Source: Phycisphaeraceae bacterium | Lineage (GTDB): Bacteria > Planctomycetota > Phycisphaerae > Phycisphaerales > UBA1924 | Direction of reading: 5' to 3' | Length of the DNA: 64,000 bases | Assembly: GCA_019636555.1 (NCBI GenBank) | Contig: JAHBXH010000001.1 | Span: 1,646,928-1,710,927, forward strand | In this document: positions 26,326 through 34,925 of the stretch, piece after piece | Layout of the letters: each line of letters begins with the position of its first letter | How positions within the stretch are numbered: position 1 is the first letter of the stretch | Notes under the pieces: model-generated | What the model was told of the DNA's origin: nothing | Database searches by the model: none | Seen by the model: the letters and a program-made list of their open reading frames with translations, nothing else | Position numbers and translations under genes: made by a program

Positions 26326-27216
26326 ATGCCGCCGGGCAAGAAGCCACTTCCTTTGTTCGAGCTGGTGACCGATCGGGAGAACGCCGCGCGGCGAGAGACT
26401 ATTTCACCGGCTGTTCCGCCGGTGCCGAGCGTTCAGCGCGCCCCTGCACCGGACTTTCAACCTCGAGAACCGAAATCGCTTGCCGCGGAACGGAGGACCT
26501 TTCGCACCTCCGAGGCGGGACCGGCTGGCCTGCTGCCGAGTCTCGGAGGTAAGCCGGTGATGGTCGGAAGCACCGCGCTCTGGCTGGCGGCGGCAACCGC
26601 ACTGCTGGTTGTGTTCGTGGTTTGGATCGCCGGGAATGCCTATGGGCGACGGCAAGCGGAACTGCAATTCGAGCGGAATTTCGGTGTGACGAGTGTGCAA
26701 GACGGAGGGGCGACCGCGGCTCCGGGTGCCAACGCTGCGACCGGCGCTCAAAGCTCCGTCCGGGGCGTTCAGGACCCGTTGAATTCGCGTTCCGGCGCGG
26801 GCTCAATTCCCATTCCCGCGACAAATACGGCGAACGCTGCAGCTCCGGCGGAATCGGGACAGGTGCTTACCTCTCGAGGTTCCGGGCCAGATCCCAGACT
26901 GTCCGGGAATAATTATCTGCTGCTTGGCACGCTTTCCCGGGACGAAGCAGCCGGCGCCATTCAATTCTTCGCGAAAAACGGGGTCGAAACCCTCGGAGTG
27001 CCTGTGGAACCGGTTGATCGGAAGTCGCCGCGAGCCAATACTTCCCCCCGCTTTCAGCTCTTTGCTGCGAAGGGGGTTGCCTCCTCAGAATTCGCCGCGC
27101 GACAGCTCGAACGCGACAAGCTGAAGCAGGAGATTGTGCGGTTGGGGGCGATCTGGAAGAAGGACTACAAGGGGAGCACGACGTTCTCCGATGCCTTCTG
27201 GTTGAAGAACGACTGA
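26326..27216 (+). CDS. Single-pass membrane protein with SPOR-like C-terminal region
   Basis: Protein of 296 residues, unrecognised by name. A cytoplasmic N-terminus (KKPLPLFELVTDRE, a motif seen in planctomycete membrane proteins) precedes one membrane helix at about residues 82-103 (WLAAATALLVVFVVWIAG). A long Gly/Ala/Ser-rich extracytoplasmic linker follows. The last 100 residues (NYLLLGTLSRDEAAGAIQFF...FQLFAAKGV...) have the beta-alpha-beta spacing of SPOR-type peptidoglycan-binding repeats; this is an inference from pattern. The start is set by the -10 box 6 nt upstream. Confidence 0.6.
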   Translation: MPPGKKPLPLFELVTDRENAARRETISPAVPPVPSVQRAPAPDFQPREPKSLAAERRTFRTSEAGPAGLLPSLGGKPVMVGSTALWLAAATALLVVFVVWIAGNAYGRRQAELQFERNFGVTSVQDGGATAAPGANAATGAQSSVRGVQDPLNSRSGAGSIPIPATNTANAAAPAESGQVLTSRGSGPDPRLSGNNYLLLGTLSRDEAAGAIQFFAKNGVETLGVPVEPVDRKSPRANTSPRFQLFAAKGVASSEFAARQLERDKLKQEIVRLGAIWKKDYKGSTTFSDAFWLKND

Positions 27217-27249
27217 AGAGCCGGCGGCTGAGCCGGATTGGAGCCTGAC

Positions 27250-27411
27250 ATGAGCCTTGACCGTTCCTTGAAGATTTCAACCACCGGCGCCGGGAAACGC
27301 AGCGTCATGACGCGCGAAGAGCGGATCAACAAGTTGATCGCCGACAAGAAATTCGATTCGAAGAAGGACAAGGTCCTCGGCCTCGCGAAGACGCTCGCAG
27401 GCAAGGGCTGA
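27250..27411 (+). CDS. Small basic protein (PVC-type)
   Basis: A 53-residue basic protein that begins MSLDRSLK and contains VMTREERINKL. This matches the small basic protein family found in Planctomycetes, Verrucomicrobia and Chlamydiae (TIGR04137-like). Members are short, Lys/Arg-rich and of unknown role; a nucleic-acid or ribosome-associated function is often supposed. It lies 33 bp after the SPOR-like gene and is followed by an intrinsic terminator. Confidence 0.8.
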   Translation: MSLDRSLKISTTGAGKRSVMTREERINKLIADKKFDSKKDKVLGLAKTLAGKG

Positions 27412-27462
27412 GCCGCGCGTCCGCCGGAGTGCGATTGTTCCGTGGATCGGATCCAAATCAAT

Positions 27463-27498
27463 AAGCCCCGACCATTTGGCCGGGGCTTTGTGCTTTTT
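27463..27498. terminator. Intrinsic terminator, bidirectional
   Basis: The stem AAGCCCCG...CGGGGCTT (27463-27470 with 27481-27488) has inner CC/GG pairs and an ATTT loop. On the + strand it is followed by TTGTGCTTTTT. It separates the small basic protein gene from the convergent CHRD gene. Confidence 0.75.
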
Positions 27499-27510
27499 GA
27501 GAGTAGAGAT

Positions 27511-28095
27511 TCAGCGTCGGCGTCGAGCGGCCATGACAAGCCCGCCGATCCCGGCGAGGCCGAGCGCGCTCGGAGACGGAACTCTCAGGAATCCGCGGAT
27601 CTCTCCGCCCGGGAATGACGCCGTGTGGATATTCAAATAGGCCTTGCCCGCGGCGATGCTGGCCATAAAGGCCGACTCGGCGCCCGCGGTCGTGCCGCCG
27701 TTTGCGGTGATATACGCCGGATTCCACGAGGATGCCAAGGTCAGGTCGAGTGTGATGTCGTAGATGCCGCTCGTTACGCCGAGCGGGAACCCCGCGAAAG
27801 TCGGAGTCGTCGTGGCGACGCCGGCAGTGCCGGAGAACGGGACAGCGGTGGGAGCGTGAATATGGCTTGCTGTCGTTGTTCCGATCAAGCCGGTGAATTC
27901 GACATGCATTTTCATGGTGTGCAAGACAGTGTCGAAATCGAAGGTCGCGAAACCGGTGCCGGGCGACGCATTGGGTGGCGACTCCGATGGCCCGTCGAGA
28001 AACGCCTCGTAGTGAATGAGCGCACCCTGTGAAATCGCCCCGAACGCGACGAGCGCCGCAGCGCTACCAATCTTGGCCGCAGACTTGAATGGCAT
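27511..28095 (-). CDS. CHRD-domain protein with PEP-CTERM-like sorting tail
   Basis: Secreted protein of 194 residues. The ATG at 28095 has AGAGGA 6-7 nt upstream. A signal peptide (SAAALVAFGAISQGA) precedes a CHRD domain, a beta-sandwich first named from chordin, with EFTGLIGTTTASHIHAP and AYLNIHTASFPGGEIRGFL. The C-terminus reads VPSPSALGLAGIGGLVMAARRRR: a VPSP motif, a hydrophobic helix and an Arg cluster. This is a PEP-CTERM-type exosortase signal in its planctomycete variant. It is probably processed and exported to the surface or matrix. Confidence 0.85.
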   Translation of the reverse strand: MPFKSAAKIGSAAALVAFGAISQGALIHYEAFLDGPSESPPNASPGTGFATFDFDTVLHTMKMHVEFTGLIGTTTASHIHAPTAVPFSGTAGVATTTPTFAGFPLGVTSGIYDITLDLTLASSWNPAYITANGGTTAGAESAFMASIAAGKAYLNIHTASFPGGEIRGFLRVPSPSALGLAGIGGLVMAARRRR

Positions 28096-28273
28096 ATTGC
28101 TTCCTCTCCGTTTTGCCCTGAGGGGGTCTCCCCGAAGCGCAGAGTTGCGTCTTCTCTCAAACATGTCACCGATCTCCGTCTGCGCGACAGAAACTTGCGG
28201 TTTTGGGCGCATCCTGTCGGAATTCAAAGGACATGTTCAATACGTTTGCACACCGTTCGGGTACGGGGGCGCG

Positions 28274-28279
28274 TATTCT
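28274..28279 (+). promoter_or_regulatory. -10 box abutting aminotransferase start
   Basis: TATTCT lies 8 nt upstream of the ATG at 28288. There is no SD. Confidence 0.45.
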
Positions 28280-28287
28280 CCGAGCGC

Positions 28288-29484
28288 ATGGAAATGAACT
28301 CGCTGCTCAGCCGCCGCACGCTCGCGATGTCCGGATCGGGAATCCGGCGCGCCTTTGAACTCGGGGCCAAACTGAAAGACCCGATCAATTTGTCGATCGG
28401 GCAGCCCGACTTCCCCGTGGCGCGCAGCGTGAAAGACGCCGCGATCCACGCGATCAATTCCGACAAGAACGGCTACAGCCTTTCGCGCGGCATCCCGGAG
28501 TTGCAAGCCCGGCTGGTCGAAAAGTTGAGCACCGACTTTGGTTGGTCGTTCGCGGCATCCGGCGGCGAGAGCGACATCGTCGTGACGCCGGGCACGAGCG
28601 GTGCGCTCGTGCTCGCGGCGATGGCGACACTCAATCCCGGCGACGAGATCGTCATTCCGGACCCGTACTTCGTGCTCTATCCGGCGATGGCGTCGCTCAC
28701 CGACGCGAAGCCGGTGTATTGCGACACGTATCCGGATTGCAAACTCACCGCCGAGCGCGTCGAGAAGTGCATCACGGCGCGCACGAAGATGGTCGTCGTG
28801 AATTCGCCGGGGAATCCGGGCGGCGTGGTGAACACGGTCGATGAATGCCGCGACCTGCTGGATCTGTGCCAGCGAAAGAACATCCTGCTCTTGAGCGACG
28901 AGATCTACGACGAGTTCACGTACACGGAATCGCGCACGCAGAAGTCGGCGCGGCCCGAGAAAGACACGGCGATGAAATGCCCGAGCCCGGCGCGATTTCC
29001 GGGCGCGGAAGAAAACGTTCTGCTTGTGAGAGGGTTCGGAAAGACCTACGGCAACACGGGATGGCGGCTGGGGTATGCCGCCGGGCCGAAGAAACTGATC
29101 GAGCAGATGATCAAGCTGCAGCAGTTTTCGTTTGTGTGCGCGCCGACGCCACTTCAGTGGGGGGCGATCGCGGCGCTCGATGTCGATGCGACGATCCAGA
29201 TGCAGGAATACCAGAAGCGGCGCGACATGGTCGTCAAGGCGCTCGCGCCCGTGACGGGGCTGAAGGCGCCGGGCGGCGCGTTCTACGCCTTTCCGAAGAT
29301 TCCGGAGAAACTCGGCATGACGGGGCTGCACTTCCTCGAGGCGGCGATCGAACGCAACTTGATCCTCGTCAATGGCGGCACGTTCAGCCTGCGCGACACG
29401 CACTTTCGATTGAGTTACGCCGTGCCGGAACACAAACTGCAAGCGGGGCTCGACGTGCTGGTCGAATTGCTTTCGGGCTCGTGA
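28288..29484 (+). CDS. PLP-dependent class I/II aminotransferase
   Basis: Cytoplasmic aminotransferase of the AspC-like fold, 398 residues. It shows NLSIGQPDFPV, GTSGALVLA, the NSPGNPGGV loop (Asn that contacts PLP), LSDEIYDEF (Asp), the Schiff-base Lys in VRGFGKTYGNTGWRLGY, and FRLSYA (substrate carboxylate Arg). These fit subgroup I-gamma aspartate/aromatic aminotransferases; the amino acid used is not decidable. The start at 28288 is supported by TATTCT 8 nt upstream; an ATG 6 bp further is equally possible. Confidence 0.9.
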   Translation: MEMNSLLSRRTLAMSGSGIRRAFELGAKLKDPINLSIGQPDFPVARSVKDAAIHAINSDKNGYSLSRGIPELQARLVEKLSTDFGWSFAASGGESDIVVTPGTSGALVLAAMATLNPGDEIVIPDPYFVLYPAMASLTDAKPVYCDTYPDCKLTAERVEKCITARTKMVVVNSPGNPGGVVNTVDECRDLLDLCQRKNILLLSDEIYDEFTYTESRTQKSARPEKDTAMKCPSPARFPGAEENVLLVRGFGKTYGNTGWRLGYAAGPKKLIEQMIKLQQFSFVCAPTPLQWGAIAALDVDATIQMQEYQKRRDMVVKALAPVTGLKAPGGAFYAFPKIPEKLGMTGLHFLEAAIERNLILVNGGTFSLRDTHFRLSYAVPEHKLQAGLDVLVELLSGS

Positions 29485-29509
29485 GTTTGCGATTGACAAG
29501 GAACAGGAA

Positions 29510-30034
29510 TTGAACGTTGCGATTCGCTCACGGCTGGTGTCTGTCGGCTTTTTCGCAGCCGTGATCGCGCTGAATGGATGCGCCGGCTCCTCAACAGGCC
29601 GATCGCAAGTCGAGAGAGAGGAAGCCGCGATGATTTTGATGAAAGCGAGCGGGCCGTTCGAAGTGAAACTCGAACCGGTCGGCACGCCCGAAAAGGGCCC
29701 GGGCTCGACGCTCGGCAGGATGACGATCGACAAGCAGTTCCATGGCGATCTCGAAGCCGTCTCGAAGGGCGAGATGCTCAGCGCGATGACCGATACCAAG
29801 GGGTCCGCGGGTTACGTCGCGATCGAACGTGTCACCGGAACACTGAACGGGAAGCGCGGTACATTTGTGCTCCAGCACAACGCAACCATGGACCGCGGCA
29901 AACCGTCGCTCAACATCATCGTGGTGCCCGATTCCGCGACGGATGAACTGGTGGGGCTGACTGGAACGATGAAAATCAATATCGAGGGCGGCAAGCACTC
30001 GTACGAATTCGACTATTCACTGCCAAAGTCGTAA
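29510..30034 (+). CDS. DUF3224 lipoprotein
   Basis: Protein of 174 residues with a lipoprotein signal (IALNGCAGS, Cys lipobox). The body is a DUF3224 domain: ASGPFEVKLEP, GRMTIDKQFHGDLEAVSKGEM, GSAGYVAIERVTGTL and KINIEGGKHSYEFDYSL. These are small beta-barrels of the allene-oxide-cyclase-like type with no assigned reaction. The TTG at 29510 follows AAGGAACAGGAA; an internal GTG nine codons later is an alternative. It runs 25 bp after the aminotransferase. Confidence 0.85.
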   Translation: MNVAIRSRLVSVGFFAAVIALNGCAGSSTGRSQVEREEAAMILMKASGPFEVKLEPVGTPEKGPGSTLGRMTIDKQFHGDLEAVSKGEMLSAMTDTKGSAGYVAIERVTGTLNGKRGTFVLQHNATMDRGKPSLNIIVVPDSATDELVGLTGTMKINIEGGKHSYEFDYSLPKS

Positions 30035-30052
30035 GAGGACCGCGGGCGCAAG

Positions 30053-30814
30053 TCATTCGATCCCGAAAGTAACGCTGACGACCCCGGTCACATCTTTCTC
30101 GATGGTTGAGGTGTCGTAACGGCCCATGCCGCTGACCTCGGTAGAGTTCGGTTCGGTGACCTGGATGGGATTGGTTCGTACGTCCCGCACGGCGCCGATC
30201 TTGCCGCCGGTGTTGCTCACGACTTCCTCGGCGCGCGATCGCGCATCCTTCGCGGCGTTTCCGAGCAGCGTTTGCCGGATGTCCCCGAGCTTTGTGCATG
30301 TGAATTCCGGCCGTCCGGACATGACCTCCACGCCGTCGCGCAGGAGCTGCGTGACTGCCGTGGCGGCGCCCGCGGCTTTCTCCACATTGGCGGTCGTGAC
30401 GATGGCGGCGCGTTCGAGTGAATAGCCAGAGATATCGTCCAGCGCCTCACCCTCCTTGTTTCTCGCATGAATGGGCCTCGTGGAGATTGCGCTGAGCGAT
30501 ATCTCGTCGGACGAGAACTCCTGCGAAACGAGAAACTCGTGAACCGCCCGGGTGCTCTTTTCGAGCGCGTCGAAGGTCGTTTGAAGAGAAGAACCCTGGG
30601 CCCGAACAACCACTCTCCACACGGCGAGGTCGGATCGGACCCGCAAGCGCGCCGATCCTCGCATCTCGATTTCGCGGCGGGCTCGGCTCTGTTCCGCCGA
30701 TCGGGCCTGAATCGACCTCGACACAACCAGCGTGCTCGCAACGATACTGAGCCCGAGCAGGCACGCGAAAGCAAAGGCTGTTCCGAAAAGGTTCAGGCGA
30801 ACGCTGTATTGCAT
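30053..30814 (-). CDS. SIMPL-domain (DUF541) protein
   Basis: Envelope protein of 253 residues with an N-terminal membrane anchor (about 12-32). A SIMPL/DUF541 domain follows: GSARLRVRSDLAVW, STRPIHA, and RAIVTTANVEKA-like blocks ending in GVVSVTFGIE. Bacterial relatives (YggE/BP26) form periplasmic oligomers linked to stress tolerance. GGGGGATCAAC precedes the ATG. It is convergent with the DUF3224 gene. Confidence 0.85.
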   Translation of the reverse strand: MQYSVRLNLFGTAFAFACLLGLSIVASTLVVSRSIQARSAEQSRARREIEMRGSARLRVRSDLAVWRVVVRAQGSSLQTTFDALEKSTRAVHEFLVSQEFSSDEISLSAISTRPIHARNKEGEALDDISGYSLERAAIVTTANVEKAAGAATAVTQLLRDGVEVMSGRPEFTCTKLGDIRQTLLGNAAKDARSRAEEVVSNTGGKIGAVRDVRTNPIQVTEPNSTEVSGMGRYDTSTIEKDVTGVVSVTFGIE

Positions 30815-30897
30815 GTTGATCCCCCGATCGGGTTCAACAATCGGAGTTCGTGCTCGCGCGACTCAAACTTTGCGTTCGGCTTTTTGAATCGCGAAGT

Positions 30898-31590
30898 TCA
30901 GCACTTCAGCAGGTCGCATAACTCGGCGAGAGACCGCGCTTGCACGTCGGCATTCACCGACCGATCGAGCGCCTCGCCCGATGCGCTCGCGCCGGACTGT
31001 CTCTGTATCCACGCTGTTCGCAAGCCGAGCTTTGCCGCGGGCTCGATGTCGTGGAAGCGGCTCTCGGCGACGTGAAGCACCTGATCTGGTCGCAAGTCGA
31101 GCGCTGTCAGCAAGGCGCGAAAGTTGCGTTCGTCGGGTTTGTACGACCGAACCTGCTGCGCGGTGACGAGGGTGTCAAGGCGGACGCCGAGCCTGGCATG
31201 GCTGGCCTCAAAGAGATCGTCGTCGATGTTGGAGAGCACGGCAAGTCGGCCGAAGCGGGCTTTCAAATGGCGGAGCGAATCGGGCGTGTCGGAAAATGCG
31301 GGCCAATCGGCGATCGAGCGCCACAGCGCGTCGAGCAATTCGCACGGGCCCGCGATGCCCGTCAGGCCGGACATCACCTGGCGCAGGACATCTTTGTAGG
31401 AGCAGTAGGGGGGACGCTCCGCTTCGCGCTCGAGCTTCGCGAACGCGGAAAAAAGCGCTTCGCCGCCCGGAATCTGAGGCAAACCAGCGCGCAGCGGTGC
31501 GACCGCAGCGGCAAGTCCCGATTGCCAGTCGATCAGCGTGCCGTAGCAGTCGAAAGAGACGCAGCGGATGAAGGCGATATCGAGGTTCAT
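30898..31590 (-). CDS. HAD-superfamily hydrolase, haloacid dehalogenase type II-like
   Basis: Protein of 230 residues with the HAD motif I FDCYGTLID (nucleophile Asp), LSNIDDDL (motif II), QVRSYKPDE (motif III Lys) and HVAESRFHDIEPA (motif IV). The cap and length fit the type II haloacid dehalogenase group, but the substrate is open. It overlaps the upstream four-helix-bundle gene by 4 bp (ATGA). Confidence 0.88.
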   Translation of the reverse strand: MNLDIAFIRCVSFDCYGTLIDWQSGLAAAVAPLRAGLPQIPGGEALFSAFAKLEREAERPPYCSYKDVLRQVMSGLTGIAGPCELLDALWRSIADWPAFSDTPDSLRHLKARFGRLAVLSNIDDDLFEASHARLGVRLDTLVTAQQVRSYKPDERNFRALLTALDLRPDQVLHVAESRFHDIEPAAKLGLRTAWIQRQSGASASGEALDRSVNADVQARSLAELCDLLKC

Positions 31591-32114
31591 GTTTCGGACG
31601 AAGAAGAACGCTGGGCCTGCTGAGCTTCGCGCTTGAGGCGTCCCTGTTCGACAACGTCCCGAAGCTGCTGCTCGAACGCGACCCGTCGCTCTTTGCGCGC
31701 GCCCGATTCGCGGGCATCATCGGTCAGATACCGGATGCCCCTGATCTCGGCGTTCTGAAGCGACTCCGCCCAACCGGCGAGTTGACGGGAGATATTCTCG
31801 GTCTGAATTATGAAACCTGCGATTTGCTGTTCAACGCAAGCGAAACGGCGGAGTCGCTGACAAGTCAGAAGCATGGAACGCACTTCGCCGCAGGAACCCT
31901 TGGCGTAATACAGAAACGTCAAGAGGTCGTTCGTAGTGCCCCGCTCAAACCCCTCGGCAATGTTGTTGCCGACGGAAACCACCGCACGCTGGAGTTGGTT
32001 CCGGATGTCGCCGATCCCGGAAAAGGAGGCGTCTTCGGTCAGTTCCAAAAGCGCGACGCCCAGTTCGAACGCGGCTTTCCAGACGGGCACCTGTTCGAAG
32101 CGGGAATAGCGCAC
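31587..32114 (-). CDS. Four-helix-bundle protein (S23/IVS-type)
   Basis: Protein of 175 residues from GTG 32114, which has AAAGGG 6 nt upstream. The longer frame to 32267 only translates the adjacent tandem repeat. The core is typical of the four-helix-bundle family: FEQVPVWKAAFELGVALLELTE, SVGNNIAEGFERGT and FLYYAKGSCGEVRSML. These proteins occur in 23S rRNA intervening sequences and as free genes; they are thought to bind nucleic acid. The C-terminal 40 residues (RKERRVAFEQQLRDVV...) form a charged extension. It is coupled to the HAD gene downstream. Confidence 0.8.
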   Translation of the reverse strand: MRYSRFEQVPVWKAAFELGVALLELTEDASFSGIGDIRNQLQRAVVSVGNNIAEGFERGTTNDLLTFLYYAKGSCGEVRSMLLTCQRLRRFACVEQQIAGFIIQTENISRQLAGWAESLQNAEIRGIRYLTDDARESGARKERRVAFEQQLRDVVEQGRLKREAQQAQRSSSSET

Positions 32115-32160
32115 GGGAAACCCTTTCGTTTCGAGGAGCGTTTGGATGACGGGGACCGCG

Positions 32161-32388
32161 ATTCGGAATCTGAAATCTGAAATCTGACATCTGAAATCTG
32201 ACATCTGACATCTGACATCTGACATCTGACATCTGACATCTGACATCTGACATCTGACATCTGACATCTGACATCTGACATCTGAAATCTGAAATCTGAA
32301 ATCTGAAATCTGAAATCTGAAATCTGAAATCTGAAATCTGAAATCTGAAATCTGAAATCTGAAATCTGAAATCTGAAATCTGAAATCT
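32161..32388. repeat. Heptanucleotide tandem array (about 32 units)
   Basis: The unit is ATCTGAA or ATCTGAC. The part nearest the gene (32161-32280) is mixed with many ATCTGAC units; the distal part (32282-32386) is pure ATCTGAA. Because 7 is not a multiple of 3, the array is open in several frames and gives spurious QISDFRF/QMSDVRC peptides. It lies 47 bp upstream of the four-helix-bundle gene start. Confidence 0.9.
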
Positions 32389-32520
32389 CTTCCTTGCTAT
32401 GCCCGCACGCATCAGTCGTCGACCTCCGGGCCGGTTTCTTTCGCGGATGTCGCCGAAGGTTCGTTCCCTGTTTTGGCGGAATTCGTTGCGGCAGGAATCA
32501 AAGGCCACGCTTTGGTTCGT

Positions 32521-33318
32521 TCACTTCCTCACCGTCCTCTGCTCTATCCGCTTTTCCGCCTTCGCCTGCACGATCCGATCAACGTAACTCCCCGGCGTGT
32601 GGATCGCTTCGGGATCAAGATCGCCCAGCCCGACGAGTTGATCGACTTCCGCGATCACAAATGCCGCGGCGGTCGCCATCATCGGATTGAAATTCCTCGC
32701 AGTCTTGCGATAGACAAGGTTGCCGAACGGATCGGCTTTGTGGGCCTTCACCAGCGAGAGATCGGCGAAAAGCCCTGTCTCGAGCACGTACTCGCGGGGT
32801 GTCGCACCAGCCCGTGTAGTGGGGGAGTGCTTGCCGGGGACCTTCCAGCCTGGAATCGTGCACCCGCCCACGCCGTCGAACGGCCGGAACAACTCGCGCG
32901 TCTCCTTGCCTTCGGCCACTTTGGTTCCCGCGCCCGTCGCCGTATAGAACGCCGGGATGCCGGCGCCGCCGGCGCGGATGCGCTCGGCAAGCGTGCCTTG
33001 CGGATTGAACTCGACTTCGAGCTCGCCGGAGAGAAACTGCCGCTCGAATTCCGCGTTCTCGCCCACGTACGACGAGATCATCTTGCGGATTTGACGGGTT
33101 TTCAGCAGCAACCCGAGGCCAAAATCGTCAACGCCCGCGTTGTTGCTGATGCAGGTGAGGTCCTTCACGCCGCTGTCGCGGAGCGCGAGGATGAGATTCT
33201 CGGGAATGCCGCAGAGCCCGAAGCCGCCGACCATGACGGTGATGCCGTCGCGCAGGATGCCGCGGGACCGCAGGTCTTGGAAGGTGTCTGCAGCCGATGA
33301 GAAAGTTTTGTTCGCCAT
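32521..33318 (-). CDS. scoA: 3-oxoacid CoA-transferase subunit A
   Basis: Alpha subunit of succinyl-CoA:3-ketoacid (or acetoacetate) CoA-transferase, 265 residues. It shows GITVMVGGFGLCGIPENLI, SNNAGVDDFGLG, GTLAERIRAGGAGIPAFYT and KADPFGNLVYRKTARNFNP. The catalytic Glu resides in subunit B, which normally follows directly; here the tandem repeat array and four-helix-bundle gene follow instead. Subunit B must be elsewhere or lost. ATG 33318 has TATGCT 9 nt and TACAAA 4 nt upstream. Confidence 0.9.
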   Translation of the reverse strand: MANKTFSSAADTFQDLRSRGILRDGITVMVGGFGLCGIPENLILALRDSGVKDLTCISNNAGVDDFGLGLLLKTRQIRKMISSYVGENAEFERQFLSGELEVEFNPQGTLAERIRAGGAGIPAFYTATGAGTKVAEGKETRELFRPFDGVGGCTIPGWKVPGKHSPTTRAGATPREYVLETGLFADLSLVKAHKADPFGNLVYRKTARNFNPMMATAAAFVIAEVDQLVGLGDLDPEAIHTPGSYVDRIVQAKAEKRIEQRTVRK

Positions 33319-33327
33319 GCTTTTTGT

Positions 33328-33333
33328 AGCATA
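33328..33333 (-). promoter_or_regulatory. -10-like box near scoA start
   Basis: TATGCT on the minus strand lies 9 nt before the ATG at 33318, in a 44-bp divergent spacer shared with the MFS gene. Confidence 0.35.
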
Positions 33334-33362
33334 GCGGACCGCTCGCGAGTTCAGCCACACCC

Positions 33363-34925
33363 ATGACCAAGCCCCACCTTCGCGAAAAGAGTCTCTGGAC
33401 CATCATCGGGGCGTCCTCCGCGGGGACGCTGATCGAGTGGTACGACTTCTACATCTTCGGCGCACTCGCCCTTACCATCGCGGACGTCTTTTTTCCGAAG
33501 GGCTCGGGCGCAACGGCGCTGCTCTCGACTCTCGCCACCTTTGCGATCGGGTTCGTCGTGCGTCCGTTCGGCGCGATCGTCTTCGGCTACCTCGGCGATC
33601 TGATCGGCCGCAAGTACACGTTCCTGGTGACGCTCCTGCTCATGGGCGGGGCGACGTTTCTGATCGGAATGCTGCCGGGCTATGCCACGATCGGCTGGCT
33701 GGCGCCGGCCCTGCTCATCCTACTGCGACTGGCGCAGGGGCTTGCTCTCGGGGGCGAATACGGCGGCGCAGCAACATATGTCGCCGAGCATTGTCCCGAT
33801 GGACAGCGCGGATATTGGACGAGTTGGATTCAAACGACGGCGACGCTCGGGCTCTTCTTGTCGCTCGGCGTGATTCTCATCTGCCGCGCGTGGCTCAGTC
33901 CGGCGGAATTCGTGGCATGGGGCTGGCGGATTCCATTCTGGGTGTCGCTGGTGCTGGTGGCTTTTTCCTACTACATCCGCCGGCGGATGAGCGAATCGCC
34001 TTTGTTCCAGCGGATGAAGGCGTCGGGCAAGGGCGCGAAGAACCCGCTGAAGGAGTCGTTCGGCAGAAAAGAGAATCTCAAGCTGGTTCTGCTCGCTCTC
34101 TTCGGCGCGACCGCCGGCCAAGGCGTGGTCTGGTACACGGGCCAGTTCTACGCGATGAACTTCCTGAAGACAACGCTCGCGATCGAGCCGACGCAGGCCG
34201 AGTACATCATCGGGATCGCGCTCCTGCTCGGCACGCCCTTCTTCATCGTGATGGGGTCGCTTTCGGACAAGATCGGCCGGAAGGGAGTCATGCTCACGGG
34301 CTGCCTCCTGGCGCTCGTGCTCTACTACCCGATCTACGGCGCGATGGCGGCCATGGCCGACCTCTCCAATCAATCGCGGTATCAATATGTCAACGACGGC
34401 ATTCAGTCCTTGGGAGAGCCCAAGTTCGAGCGCATCCCGCCCGACCCGGCGCGCGATCTCCCGGGGCGCTCCATCACCACCGAGCGTGCGACGCACAACT
34501 ACCTGAACGGCACGGTGAATACGACCACAACCACGCGCACGGTCTACGAGGGAACCTACCGGGTCGATGAGGTAACCAAGAACTCGATCCGCTTCCCCTC
34601 CCTCACCAGCCCGCCCGCGATGGCGCTCACGTTCCTCGTGTTCGTGCAGGTGTTTCTGGTCACGATGGTTTACGGGCCGATCGCCGCGTTCCTCGTCGAG
34701 CTGTTCCCCACGCGCATCCGCTACACCAGCATGTCGCTGCCGTATCACATCGGCAACGGCGTCTTCGGCGGCATGGTCCCGTTCATCGGCCAACTGCTGT
34801 ACGTGAAGACCGGCAATCAGTTCGCCGGGCTGTGGTATCCGATGGCGGTCTGCGCGGTCACGATCGTGGTCGGGCTGTTCTTTCTAAAAGAACGCCGCCA
34901 CGTCAGGCTGCTCGACGAGCACTAA
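33363..34925 (+). CDS. MFS transporter, metabolite:H+ symporter type
   Basis: Inner-membrane transporter of 520 residues with about 12 hydrophobic helices. The signature is GTLIEWYDFYIFG in helix 1 and GYLGDLIGRKYTF in loop 2-3, and RLAQGLALGGEYGGAATYVAEH follows: the MHS family (ProP, KgtP, ShiA relatives). An unusual hydrophilic insert of about 75 residues (QYVNDGIQSLGEP...TTTTTRTVYEGTYRVDEV) lies between helices 8 and 9. Divergence from scoA suggests uptake of an organic or keto acid, but this is guesswork. Confidence 0.9.
   Translation: MTKPHLREKSLWTIIGASSAGTLIEWYDFYIFGALALTIADVFFPKGSGATALLSTLATFAIGFVVRPFGAIVFGYLGDLIGRKYTFLVTLLLMGGATFLIGMLPGYATIGWLAPALLILLRLAQGLALGGEYGGAATYVAEHCPDGQRGYWTSWIQTTATLGLFLSLGVILICRAWLSPAEFVAWGWRIPFWVSLVLVAFSYYIRRRMSESPLFQRMKASGKGAKNPLKESFGRKENLKLVLLALFGATAGQGVVWYTGQFYAMNFLKTTLAIEPTQAEYIIGIALLLGTPFFIVMGSLSDKIGRKGVMLTGCLLALVLYYPIYGAMAAMADLSNQSRYQYVNDGIQSLGEPKFERIPPDPARDLPGRSITTERATHNYLNGTVNTTTTTRTVYEGTYRVDEVTKNSIRFPSLTSPPAMALTFLVFVQVFLVTMVYGPIAAFLVELFPTRIRYTSMSLPYHIGNGVFGGMVPFIGQLLYVKTGNQFAGLWYPMAVCAVTIVVGLFFLKERRHVRLLDEH

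Noticed and set aside
32161..32388. Heptamer array as a CRISPR or as coding sequence (QISDFRF repeats)
   Set aside because: There are no spacers and the unit is only 7 bp; the peptides are artefacts of translating a tandem repeat.
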